Of a stretch of DNA of 22,916 nucleotides, positions 8,165-15,402 are shown piece after piece (the first letter of the stretch is position 1; every line of letters begins with the position of its first letter). The DNA comes from JANWXR01 sp033577755 (lineage in GTDB: Bacteria; Chloroflexota; Anaerolineae; Anaerolineales; UBA6663). Under the pieces are notes generated by a model. That model was not told the DNA's origin. It was given only the letters and a program-made list of their open reading frames with translations, and ran no database searches. The position numbers were made by a program, and so were the translations under genes. The DNA is taken from positions 1 to 22,916 of the forward strand of contig JAVQXV010000036.1 of NCBI GenBank assembly GCA_033577755.1. The letters are read 5' to 3'.

Positions 8165-8917
8165 ATGGACTCTTCTACTGTCGCCGTCCTATTGGTCATC
8201 GGGCTTGTTGTACTTATCGCCTTTTTCATTTTCCTAATGTTTTACACAACAGCCCGTCATCATCAACAAGTTAGCAATGTGCTTATACCGTTAGGTTTTG
8301 AAAAAAATGACGCGGATAAGGATCTGGTAACTTCGAAGTTTTCCATTGTGAGCGAGAGATATTCAAAAGATAAACGAGCCGCCGTGATCAACCTTCACAG
8401 GAAGCAGGCGGCGGAATACACACTCTACGTATGCGAATATCATTTGATGAGCGCCTCAGGCAGGGCACGAGGAGCAGATTATCTGCTGGCAGGAGTGCTT
8501 TCTCAGGATTTGCACCTGCCTCGTTTTACGGTTGAACCAAATCCGCAACAATTTAGACGGGCGGGAAAGATGCTTGAAGCAGTTTTTTCCAACCTTTCCA
8601 CCTCGACCCTGCAGAAAATTCAAACTTCAAATCCGCAATTCAACGACCGATTCAACCTTTACGCTCCAGCGGGTTTATCTGTGGACGACCTCGTCTCAGA
8701 AGCAGCGATGCGCCTTTTGCTTTCAGCCGGAAACATCACCCTCGACGCGAAAGGAGATACATTTGTTTTATCCAGCCTGGACATTGAGTCTGAGCGTGTA
8801 GCTCGAAAATTTGATCCACACAAGCTCAGGCAGCTTGTTGATTTGGCGCGGATGTTGACCGACGAATTTCGGCACGGTAAAAAGCCGGGCACCAACCGGG
8901 AGATACCGCAGGCTTAA
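8165..8917 (+). CDS. Membrane-anchored protein of unknown function
   Basis: I do not recognise a family. The 250-residue product has one N-terminal transmembrane helix (about residues 6-28, VAVLLVIGLVVLIAFFIFLM) and a soluble remainder with mixed alpha/beta character. The start is supported by a GGAGG Shine-Dalgarno motif 8 nt upstream. The DNA is visibly AT-richer than all its neighbours and uses codons such as TTT, AAA and ATA freely, suggesting foreign origin. It sits exactly between the two Uma2 copies, so it was either inserted after the duplication or arrived with the event. It could be a phage or plasmid cargo gene. Function is not assignable. Confidence 0.7.
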   Translation: MDSSTVAVLLVIGLVVLIAFFIFLMFYTTARHHQQVSNVLIPLGFEKNDADKDLVTSKFSIVSERYSKDKRAAVINLHRKQAAEYTLYVCEYHLMSASGRARGADYLLAGVLSQDLHLPRFTVEPNPQQFRRAGKMLEAVFSNLSTSTLQKIQTSNPQFNDRFNLYAPAGLSVDDLVSEAAMRLLLSAGNITLDAKGDTFVLSSLDIESERVARKFDPHKLRQLVDLARMLTDEFRHGKKPGTNREIPQA

Positions 8918-8997
8918 GTTGCCCAAGAGAGCGGACAATAGAGCACTGCGTGTCTCCGCTTTTCCACTTCAGGCTCTACTGAAAAAGCCCATCTGAA

Positions 8998-9067
8998 CCG
9001 CTACGACGCTAAGAACGCTAAGGAAAACAGGGATGAGCCCTTTGCGCTCTTCGCGGTGAGATCGTAG
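8998..9067. repeat. Intergenic inverted-repeat element R2
   Basis: CTACGA (9001-9006) pairs with TCGTAG (9062-9067). Inside, the left arm CGCTAAGAACGCTAAGG (about 9007-9023) matches the reverse complement of the right arm CCTTTGCGCTCTTCGCG (9039-9055) at 14 of 17 positions. The arms are tandem CGCnAAG units. It lies in the otherwise empty 252-bp gap between the unknown gene and the second Uma2 copy. Confidence 0.75.
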
Positions 9068-9125
9068 TTTTTACAGTGGGGTCACTTCATATCCACCGGA
9101 AATATGCAACCAACTGAACGCTCCT

Positions 9126-9173
9126 TCCGCAAATACCACGTGGTAAGATAACGGCCAGAGGCCCTGACCATGA
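9126..9173. repeat. Duplicated segment, copy 2 (fossil of M23 3' end)
   Basis: Identical to 7459-7506. The first 26 bases still read as the last codons and stop of the M23 gene, but no M23 gene is upstream. They are a non-functional relic that proves copy 2 of Uma2 derives from the locus of copy 1. Confidence 0.95.
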
Positions 9174-9772
9174 GTACTACACCTGACATCGAGACGCCGG
9201 AGTACGTCCGGGACATTGCCGAAATCTTCCCGCCACAGGGCGGCTGGACGGAACGGGACTATTTCGCGTTGCCGGAAACCAACCGGCTGATTGAATTGGC
9301 GCACGGCCAACTCAGGGTGGTGGAAATGCCGACGGAACTCCATCAACGTATTCTGCGCAACCTGATTTTGCTCATCGGCGCTTATCTCAAACGCCGGCCG
9401 CTCGGCCAGATCTGGCCCGCGCCGCTCAAAATCCGGCTCCGCCCAGGACTCATTCGCGAGCCGGACCTGGTCTTCTTCTTCAAAACCAACCTAAGGCGGG
9501 TCGCGCAGCAGGTCTCCGGGATTCCCGACCTCGTCGTCGAGATTCACTCCGCAGGCACGCGCGAGACTGACCGCGTGGACAAGTTCCGCGAGTATGCCGA
9601 AGCCGGCATCGCCGAGTACTGGATGGTGGAGCCGGAGACCGAGACCGTCGAGGTGTACGAGCTGCGCGACGGCGCTTACGCCCTGCGCGGCGCGTTCCGC
9701 CCCGGCGATACCCTTACTTCCGGCCTGCTCCCCGGCCTCGATTTGCCCGTTGCCGAAGTGTTCGCGGCCTGA
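9170..9772 (+). CDS. Uma2 family (DUF820) PD-(D/E)XK endonuclease, copy 2
   Basis: A 200-residue paralogue of the gene at 7503, aligning without gaps. Asp99 (REPDLVF), Glu124 and Lys138 are conserved. Residues 119-200 are identical to copy 1, while residues about 28-118 share only roughly half their residues (for example TRIGVVRSAGIRVRL versus RPLGQIWPAPLKIRL). Start and upstream spacer are identical to copy 1, so translation signals were copied. It ends 15 bp before the peptidase T gene. The mosaic pattern suggests exchange of the N-terminal two-thirds with another Uma2 gene. Confidence 0.88.
   Translation: MSTTPDIETPEYVRDIAEIFPPQGGWTERDYFALPETNRLIELAHGQLRVVEMPTELHQRILRNLILLIGAYLKRRPLGQIWPAPLKIRLRPGLIREPDLVFFFKTNLRRVAQQVSGIPDLVVEIHSAGTRETDRVDKFREYAEAGIAEYWMVEPETETVEVYELRDGAYALRGAFRPGDTLTSGLLPGLDLPVAEVFAA
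9524..9772. repeat. Near-identical 249-bp 3' repeat of Uma2 copy 1 (7857-8105)
   Basis: Bases 9524-9772 match 7857-8105 with only four substitutions, all synonymous third-position changes near the 3' end (GAC/GAT, CTC/CTT, GTC/GTT, TTT/TTC). The offset of 1667 is the same as for the 5' flank, so no indel occurred across the genes. Confidence 0.95.
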
Positions 9773-9787
9773 GCCTCTCGGCCCGCC

Positions 9788-11038
9788 TTGAAGTCCATGT
9801 CAACCGACACCCTCCTCTCCCGCTTCCTGCGCTACGTCCAAATCCATACCACCAGCGACCCGAACTCCGAGACCACGCCCAGCTCGCCACAGCAGTGGGA
9901 CCTGCTGCGCCTGCTCCGCGATGAGCTGCAGGCGCTCGGCGCGCAGGAGGTGCGCCTGAACGAGTACGGCTACGTCTTCGCCACCATCCCGGCCACCACA
10001 ACCAAGCATGTGCCCACCCTCGCCTTTGTCGCGCACGTGGACACCACGCCCGATTTTCCCGGCGCAGATGTCAAGCCGCTCATCCATCGCAACTATGACG
10101 GCCGGCCTATTGTCCTGCCCGATGACCCAAGCCGGGTGCTCGACCCGGACACCGACCCCGACCTGAAGACCGCCATCGGCAAAGACATCGTTACCGCCAG
10201 CGGCACGACCCTGCTCGGCGCGGACGATAAGGCCGGCGTCGCCATCGTAATGACGCTCGCGGCGCATTTGCTCGCCCATCCGGAAATCAAACACGGCCCG
10301 ATCCGCGTGTGCTTCAACCCCGACGAAGAGATCGGGCGCGGTATGGAAAAACTCGACTTGAAGGAACTGGGCGCCGACGTGGCCTACACGCTCGACGGCG
10401 AGCATCCCGGCGAAATCAATTGGGAGACCTTCTCCGGCGACAGCGCCACGGTGACCATTGAAGGTGTGGCGACTCATCCCGGCTGGGCGAGGTCGCGTGG
10501 CATGGTCAACGCGGTGCAGCTGGCCGCCAGACTGCTGGCCGCCCTGCCGCGCGAACATCTGGCGCCGGAGACGACCGACGGGCGACAGGGTTTCATCCAT
10601 CCGCACAACATCAAAGGCAACGCTGCCAAAGTCACCATCAGCTTCATCCTGCGCGACTTCGACAACGATAGGCTGGCGCAGCACGGCGCGCGGTTGAAGG
10701 CCTTGTGCGAGGGATTGCAGGGGGCCGAGCCGCGTGCGCGCATCACCTGCGAAATCAAGCCGTCCTATCGCAACATGGGCTACTGGCTCAGAAACGACAT
10801 GCGCCCGGTGGATTATGCCTTCGAAGCAGTGCGTGCTGTAGGCCTGCAACCTCGGGAGCGCGCCATCCGCGGCGGCACCGACGGCTCACGCCTGACCGAG
10901 CGCGGCCTGCCCACGCCCAACATCTTCGACGGCTGCCATAATCCCCACGGCCCGCTCGAATGGGTCTGCGTGCAGGATATGGAAGCGGCGGTGCAGGTGT
11001 GCGTGAAACTGGCAGAAATCTGGGAACAGCGAAGCTGA
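9788..11038 (+). CDS. pepT: Peptidase T (tripeptide aminopeptidase, M20B)
   Basis: Cytosolic di-zinc aminopeptidase that releases the N-terminal residue of tripeptides. The length of 416 residues fits the family. Metal and catalytic residues are visible: AHVDT (His83, Asp85), GADDKAG (Asp146), NPDEEIGRG (Glu180 general base, Glu181), TLDGE (Asp203) and CHNPHGPLEW (His387). The lid domain motifs (VATHPGWARSRGMVNA, DFDNDRL, IRGGTDGSRLTERGLPTPNIF) are typical of PepT rather than other M20 enzymes. A start at Met4 (9797, MSTDTLL) is equally possible. The gene begins just after Uma2 copy 2 and is followed by repeat element R3. Confidence 0.95.
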   Translation: MKSMSTDTLLSRFLRYVQIHTTSDPNSETTPSSPQQWDLLRLLRDELQALGAQEVRLNEYGYVFATIPATTTKHVPTLAFVAHVDTTPDFPGADVKPLIHRNYDGRPIVLPDDPSRVLDPDTDPDLKTAIGKDIVTASGTTLLGADDKAGVAIVMTLAAHLLAHPEIKHGPIRVCFNPDEEIGRGMEKLDLKELGADVAYTLDGEHPGEINWETFSGDSATVTIEGVATHPGWARSRGMVNAVQLAARLLAALPREHLAPETTDGRQGFIHPHNIKGNAAKVTISFILRDFDNDRLAQHGARLKALCEGLQGAEPRARITCEIKPSYRNMGYWLRNDMRPVDYAFEAVRAVGLQPRERAIRGGTDGSRLTERGLPTPNIFDGCHNPHGPLEWVCVQDMEAAVQVCVKLAEIWEQRS

Positions 11039-11046
11039 GTTTGCAA

Positions 11047-11118
11047 CGCAAAAGCGCAAGGGCGCAAGCCGCAAGAGCTGTTTCTTGTTTGCACCCCTTT
11101 CCGTTCAACGCTTTTGCG
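11047..11118. repeat. Intergenic inverted-repeat element R3
   Basis: CGCAAAAGCG (11047-11056) is the exact inverse of CGCTTTTGCG (11109-11118). The left arm continues as tandem GCGCAAG units (GCGCAAGGGCGCAAGCCGCAAG-like, about 11054-11075), and the right arm is a looser complement. It separates pepT from the glycosyltransferase and overlaps the upstream TTG start candidate of the latter. Confidence 0.7.
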
Positions 11119-11128
11119 CTCAATCACG

Positions 11129-12346
11129 GTGCGCCTCGCTCTCGTCTGCCAATCCTACCCGCCGATGATCAGCGGCGCGGCGCTTGTCGCGCGGCGGCTG
11201 GCCGAGGGTCTGGCCGCGCGTGGCCATCACGTGCTTGTGCTCGCCGCCGGCGAGCGCGGCGGCCGGCTGAGCGGGCCGGGCTACACGACCGTCTCGCCGG
11301 CTTCCTCACCGACCGGCGCAAGGCTGAAAGTCGTTCGACTTCCCTCGTGGCCCAACCCCTTTCGCGTCGGCCAGCGGGCCGTGCTCTTCCCCGGCCCGGC
11401 GATGCAGGTTGAGCTGCGCAACTTCCATCCAGACCTTGTTCACACTCACGACCCTACCAGCCTGGGCCTGGCCGCGATTCTGACCGCGCACAACCTGCGC
11501 CGTCCCATCGTGCTGACCCTCCATCAGCTGCCCTGGTTCGTCGCCGCTTCTCTGCCGAGCGGACTAAGCAACCTCGCCCGGCCGTTCGAGTCGTTGCTAT
11601 GGGATTACTATCGCTGGCTGGCGCGACAGGTGCAGCGAGTGATTACGCCCAGCCGGACAATCGCCGAGCTGGTAGCCGCGCGCGGCGCAGGGAGGCCGGT
11701 TGCCATCAGCAACGGCGTCGAGCTAGAGCGCTTCACGCCCACGCCCGCCACACCGGATGAGAGTGAGCAGCTGCGCCAACGGTACGGCCTGCACCCGGCG
11801 CTGCCCGTCATCTTGCATGTTGGCCGCCTCGACATGGACAAGCGCGCCGACCTGGCGCTACAGGCGGCGGCGCTGGCGGTGAAAGCCATCCCGGCTCAAA
11901 TCGTCATCGCCGGCGACGGCACACAGCGGGCAGCGCTGGAACAGCGGGCGGCTGATTGGGGAGTCGCGCCGGTCACGCGCTTTACCGGCTATCTCAGCAA
12001 CGACCTGCCCGGCCTGTATCGTCTGGCCTCTGTGTTCATCACGGCCTCCGAAGTTGAGATTCAAAGCTCGGTGGCGCTGGAAGCGGCGGCCTCGGGCGTG
12101 CCGGTCGTCGCAGTGCAGGCCGGCTCCATGGCGGAGTATGTGATTGACGGCCGCACCGGCTACCTCGCGCCGCCGCGCGACGTGCGTGCTCTCGCCGAAC
12201 GTCTCATCTATCTGCTGCAACAGCCGGAACACGCCCGTAAGTTGGGCGCAGCCGGCCGTGCTCTGGCGGAACAGCACGCGCCGGCGCTCACGCTGGATGC
12301 ACATGAGCAGCTGTATCGCGAGCTGCTCGAAGCCCGTTTGGTATAA
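11129..12346 (+). CDS. GT4 family glycosyltransferase
   Basis: A 405-residue retaining GT-B enzyme predicted to transfer a sugar from a nucleotide sugar. GTG 11129 (MRLALVCQSYPPMISGAAL) is preferred over TTG 11114, because GT4 proteins normally begin with this strand and the upstream codons lie inside repeat R3. The N-terminal Rossmann half includes GAALVARRLAEGLAARGHHV. The C-terminal half has ISNGVELERF, VGRLDMDKRADL, IAGDGTQR and the E-x7-E-like region SEVEIQSSVALEAAASGVPVVA. The acceptor is unknown; closest functional types are mannosyl or glucosyl transfer to lipids or polymers. Its stop codon overlaps the -10 box of the SRP RNA gene. Confidence 0.88.
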   Translation: MRLALVCQSYPPMISGAALVARRLAEGLAARGHHVLVLAAGERGGRLSGPGYTTVSPASSPTGARLKVVRLPSWPNPFRVGQRAVLFPGPAMQVELRNFHPDLVHTHDPTSLGLAAILTAHNLRRPIVLTLHQLPWFVAASLPSGLSNLARPFESLLWDYYRWLARQVQRVITPSRTIAELVAARGAGRPVAISNGVELERFTPTPATPDESEQLRQRYGLHPALPVILHVGRLDMDKRADLALQAAALAVKAIPAQIVIAGDGTQRAALEQRAADWGVAPVTRFTGYLSNDLPGLYRLASVFITASEVEIQSSVALEAAASGVPVVAVQAGSMAEYVIDGRTGYLAPPRDVRALAERLIYLLQQPEHARKLGAAGRALAEQHAPALTLDAHEQLYRELLEARLV

Positions 12347-12347
12347 T
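12342..12347 (+). promoter_or_regulatory. -10 box of SRP RNA promoter
   Basis: A perfect TATAAT, 6 bp before the RNA 5' end predicted from base-pairing. It overlaps the glycosyltransferase stop codon (12344-12346). No consensus -35 is visible about 17 bp upstream. Confidence 0.6.
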
Positions 12348-12353
12348 GCCTCA

Positions 12354-12466
12354 GCGTGTCCGGGTGGGTCCGGCGCGGCAGAGACCTTCGAACCCCGCCA
12401 GGGCCGGAAGGCAGCAACGGTAAGGAGCCACCTCTGGGTGCCGCCGGGGAGCCTGCCCGGATGCGC
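12354..12466 (+). ncRNA. ffs: Signal recognition particle RNA, small bacterial type
   Basis: The conserved helix-8 core CAGGGCCGGAAGGCAGCAAC (12399-12418-ish) carries the GGAA tetraloop (12406-12409) and the AGCA asymmetric loop bound by Ffh. The ends pair: GCGTGTCCGGG (12354-12364) with CCCGGATGCGC (12456-12466), continuing inward with GGG/GCC pairs. About 113 nt, the small form without an Alu domain. The 3' flank is only mildly T-rich (TCTTCTGT). Exact ends are inferred from the terminal stem. Confidence 0.93.
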
Positions 12467-12525
12467 TCTTCTGTATGGCGCTTCAACCGCAGGCCGGTCA
12501 ACAGATAAGCAAGTGGGCAGGTGGG

Positions 12526-13743
12526 ATGACTTGGCGCCTCGTCGTGAGCGCGATTGTCCTGATCTCAACCGGATGCTCCGCCCCCGCCCCGCCCCTTCCT
12601 CTCGTCCGCGTGGATGCGGATGGCCGAACCGTCGAACTTCGCACGGCCTCCAACGACCTGAACACCATTCTAGGTGAAGCCGCAGTGACGCTGAACCCGG
12701 GCGATGAGCTTTGGGTGGACGGCGCCCCCATCGCGCCCGGCTCCAGGCTGGAGTCCGTGCCGGCGCGCCTCTCCGTGCGGCGCGCGCTCACCGTCTCCAT
12801 CGTCGAGGGCGGCGTTCGCCGAACGTTCACCACCGCAGCGCGCACCGTAGGCGAAGCGCTCTGGCAGGCCGGCTTCCGCCTCAACCGCGCCGACTCCGTT
12901 CAACCTCCCCTCAACGCACCGCTCACCGCCAACCTCGAAATCTTCGTTCGACCGGCGCGTCCCATCACCGTGCAGGCCGACGGCACAATCATCAGCGCGC
13001 GCGTACAGGCGCAGACTGTGGGCGAGGCGCTGGCCGAGGCCGGCGTCCCGCTCATCGGCTTGGATTACGCCGTGCCTGCCGCCGACCAGCCGCTGCCGAT
13101 GGACGGCATGTTGCGCGTGGTCCGTGTGCGCGAGGAAACGCTCATCGAACAAACCCTCATCCGCCGCGAGACCGTGTATCAGGCGTTGCCGGACGTAGAG
13201 ATTGATACCGTGCAGACGCTACAGGCCGGCGCCGACGGCCTGCAACGCCGCTCCGTGCGCGTGCGCTACGAAGATGGCGTCGAAGTGAGCCGCACCGCCG
13301 AGGCCGAAGTGCTGGCGCAGGCCGCGCAGCCGCGCGTCATCGGCTACGGCACGAAGATAACGCCGCGCACGCTGGAAACCCCCGACGGCGTGGTGGAATA
13401 CTGGCGCGCCTACACCGTCTATGCCACCTCGTACTCGCCCTCGCGCGCCGGCGTTCCGCCGACGGCCCGCAACTTCGGCCTCACCGCCACAGGCAAACGC
13501 CTGACCAAGGGCATGGTCGCCGTAGACCGGCGCTACATCCCCCTCGGCACGCGGATGTACATCCCCGGCTACGGCTTCGCGGTGGCGGAGGACACCGGCA
13601 GCGGCGTGCGGGGCCGCTTCATTGACCTCGGCTACGATGACTCGAACTACGTCAGCTGGAGCAAGGTGGTGACCGTCTATTTCCTGACGCCGATCCCACC
13701 GCCAGACCAAATCGTTTGGATCATCCCCTCCACCGTGCCATAG
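12526..13743 (+). CDS. YabE/Rpf-like lipoprotein: DUF348 repeats, G5 and 3D domain
   Basis: Predicted cell-wall-acting lipoprotein of 405 residues. ATG 12526 is chosen because it gives a clean signal peptide with lipobox STGC (Cys17); the longer frame from 12475 starts 9 bp after the SRP RNA and adds no signal. In order: three DUF348 (ubiquitin-like) repeats at about 27-68, 88-140 and 146-200 (the latter two marked by VGEAL.AG), a G5 domain at about 202-275, and a 3D domain at about 295-390 with its aspartates Asp334 (AVDRRYIPLGTRMYI), Asp356 (AEDTGSG) and Asp367 (RFIDLGYDD). This is the architecture of Bacillus YabE, a resuscitation-factor-like lytic transglycosylase. The following rsmA gene repeats the yabE-ksgA neighbourhood of Firmicutes, here without rnmV between. 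Confidence 0.9.
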   Translation: MTWRLVVSAIVLISTGCSAPAPPLPLVRVDADGRTVELRTASNDLNTILGEAAVTLNPGDELWVDGAPIAPGSRLESVPARLSVRRALTVSIVEGGVRRTFTTAARTVGEALWQAGFRLNRADSVQPPLNAPLTANLEIFVRPARPITVQADGTIISARVQAQTVGEALAEAGVPLIGLDYAVPAADQPLPMDGMLRVVRVREETLIEQTLIRRETVYQALPDVEIDTVQTLQAGADGLQRRSVRVRYEDGVEVSRTAEAEVLAQAAQPRVIGYGTKITPRTLETPDGVVEYWRAYTVYATSYSPSRAGVPPTARNFGLTATGKRLTKGMVAVDRRYIPLGTRMYIPGYGFAVAEDTGSGVRGRFIDLGYDDSNYVSWSKVVTVYFLTPIPPPDQIVWIIPSTVP

Positions 13744-13782
13744 CTTCCTACCCAATCTCCACTCTCCAATCTCATTAAGCTC
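13744..13782. repeat. Short CCAATCT-type repeats between YabE-like gene and rsmA
   Basis: The 39-bp spacer contains CCAATCTCCACTCTCCAATC, a pair of degenerate CCAATCTC units. Related heptamers occur inside rsmA at 14084-14104 and in the 5368-5392 spacer. Confidence 0.5.
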
Positions 13783-14628
13783 GTGACGCCGCTGAACGTG
13801 CCCGCCCTGCTCCGCCGGTTTGGCCTCAAACCCAGGAAAAGCCTCGGCCAAAATTTTCTGGTGGACGAGGGCGCGTTGGCGAAGGTGACCGCAGCGGCGG
13901 AGCTAACGCCGGCGGACACGGTGCTCGAAATCGGCCCGGGCCTGGGCAGCCTGACCCGCTATCTGGCGCAGGTCGCCGCGCGCGTCGTCGCCGTCGAACT
14001 CGACCGGAACCTGCTCGCCCCGTTGAAGCACGTGCTGGCCGATTACCCCAACGTCGAGATTGTGCACGGCGACATCCTCAACTTTCAACCTTCAACCTTC
14101 AATCTCCCGACCGGCTATAAAGTCGTCGCCAACATCCCCTACTACATCACCTCCGCCGTCATCCGTCACCTGCTGGAAGCCGGGACACAACCAAGCCGCA
14201 TCGTGCTCACCGTTCAAAAGGAAGTGGCGCAAAGGCTGTGCGCCCCGCCCGGCGCGCTGAGCCTGCTGGCGGTGAGCGCGCAGTTTTACAGTGAGCCGAG
14301 AGTCGTTGCCCGCATCCCGGCGGGAGCCTTCTACCCGCAACCGGAGGTGGACTCGGCGGTGGTACGTCTGGATGTGCGCGCGCAACCGGCGGTGAAAGTG
14401 CCGGACGCCGAGACGTTCTTCCGCGTGGTGAAGGCCGGCTTCGGCCAAAAGCGCAAGCAATTGCGCAACGCCCTCGGCGCGGGGCTGGGGTTGAACAGCG
14501 AAGCCGCCGAAGCGCTGCTGGTGCGCGCGGGCATTGACCCCAAACGCCGCGCCGAGACGCTGACCCTGGCGGAGTGGGGAAAGCTGGCGCACGCCTGGCA
14601 GGCGTTCAACCAAAATCGAGGGCGATGA
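13783..14628 (+). CDS. rsmA: 16S rRNA (adenine-1518/1519-N6) dimethyltransferase RsmA (KsgA)
   Basis: Dimethylates two adjacent adenines of the 3' terminal hairpin of 16S rRNA, using SAM, during late 30S assembly. The length of 281 residues is normal. Visible motifs are KSLGQNFL (about 19-26), SAM-binding EIGPGLGSLT (49-58), acidic Glu72, and the catalytic NIPYY (117-121). The C-terminal helical part carries GFGQKRKQLRNAL. The start is GTG (13783), with an in-frame GTG at 13798 as an alternative; neither has a strong Shine-Dalgarno. Residues about 100-107 are encoded by three tandem heptamers (TTCAACC/TTCAACC/TTCAATC) just before the NIPYY strand, an apparent in-frame repeat insertion. The stop overlaps the next start as ATGA, suggesting translational coupling. 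Confidence 0.96.
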   Translation: MTPLNVPALLRRFGLKPRKSLGQNFLVDEGALAKVTAAAELTPADTVLEIGPGLGSLTRYLAQVAARVVAVELDRNLLAPLKHVLADYPNVEIVHGDILNFQPSTFNLPTGYKVVANIPYYITSAVIRHLLEAGTQPSRIVLTVQKEVAQRLCAPPGALSLLAVSAQFYSEPRVVARIPAGAFYPQPEVDSAVVRLDVRAQPAVKVPDAETFFRVVKAGFGQKRKQLRNALGAGLGLNSEAAEALLVRAGIDPKRRAETLTLAEWGKLAHAWQAFNQNRGR

Positions 14629-15323
14629 CCTACGTGGTCGGCGTGGATGGCTGTCGCGGGGGTTGGGTGGTCATCGGCAGAGACCCGGCGACCGGATGCC
14701 TGACCGCGCAGGTGTGCGCTCACGCCTGCGAACTGCGCACGTTAAAGCCCCTGCCCGAAGTCATTGCGATAGACATCCCCATCGGCCTGCCGGCGCGCGG
14801 CGCGCGCGAGTGCGACCGGGCTGCCCGGCGACTGTTGGGGCGGGGCCGGGGCAGCAGCGTGTTCGCCGCCCCCGCGCGGCCCATGCTGGCCGCCCGCGAC
14901 TACGGCGAAGCCTGTCGACTCGGCCAGCACATCAACGGACGGAAGCTCTCGAAGCAGACCTTCAACCTGTTCCCCAAGATTCGCGAAGTGGATGTGCTGG
15001 TGCGCGGCAAACCCTTCGCCCAAATCCGCGAGGTTCATCCTGAAGTCTGCTTCTACTTTCTCAACGGCGAACGGCCACTAACGCCGAGCAAGAAGACGCC
15101 TGCCGGCCAGGCCGCGCGCCGGAAGCTGCTCAAGGCACACTTTGGCCCGGCGGTGGACGCCGTGCTGGCCCGGCAGCGCGAACTGCGCGTTCAGGCCGAC
15201 GACCTCCTCGACGCGCTGGCCGCGCTGTGGACGGCGGAGCGTATCGCGCATGGGCAGGCGCTCACCTTGCCAACCGAGCCGCCCCACGACGAACACGGCC
15301 TGCGCATGGAGATTGTGGCGTAG
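14625..15323 (+). CDS. DUF429 family protein (predicted RNase H-like nuclease)
   Basis: A 232-residue protein with the family hallmark GVDGCRGGWVV at its N terminus, AIDIPIGLP (about 47-55), ECDRAARRLLGRGRGSSVFAAP, and EVHPEVCFYFLNG. DUF429 is predicted to adopt an RNase H-like fold with acidic residues at the active site (Asp8, Asp48 region, a C-terminal Asp in ADDLLDALAA). No experimental role is known to me. ATG 14625 overlaps the rsmA stop by four bases, so it is probably translated with rsmA. It ends before the repeat R4 and a convergent operon. Confidence 0.85.
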   Translation: MTYVVGVDGCRGGWVVIGRDPATGCLTAQVCAHACELRTLKPLPEVIAIDIPIGLPARGARECDRAARRLLGRGRGSSVFAAPARPMLAARDYGEACRLGQHINGRKLSKQTFNLFPKIREVDVLVRGKPFAQIREVHPEVCFYFLNGERPLTPSKKTPAGQAARRKLLKAHFGPAVDAVLARQRELRVQADDLLDALAALWTAERIAHGQALTLPTEPPHDEHGLRMEIVA

Positions 15324-15326
15324 CAT

Positions 15327-15402
15327 CTCGCGCCAAGACGCCAGGTCCCCAAAGTAATCAGTCTTTGAGTCTTGCGTTTCTGTGCCCTTGCCGTTCAGCG
15401 CG
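15327..15402. terminator. Inverted-repeat element R4 between convergent genes
   Basis: Left side CGCGCCAAGACGCCAGG and CCAAAG, right side CTTTGAGTCTTGCG, whose reverse complement CGCAAGACTCAAAG resembles the left. CAAAG (about 15349-15353) pairs with CTTTG (15363-15367). Same design as R1-R3 and R5 (tandem CGCnAAG units). Placed between the DUF429 gene and the end of the pterin operon, it probably serves as a bidirectional terminator. The right arm overlaps the 3' end of the SDR gene. Confidence 0.55.

Noticed and set aside
9800..10849. 349-codon minus-strand open frame opposite pepT
   Set aside because: No recognisable domains; it is the antisense of the well-supported PepT gene.
12384..12400. 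TTCGAACCCC as a tRNA T-loop
   Set aside because: No cloverleaf around it; the stretch is within the SRP RNA.
12475..12525. Earlier ATG for the YabE-like protein
   Set aside because: It adds 17 residues before a perfect lipoprotein signal peptide and starts 9 bp after the SRP RNA.
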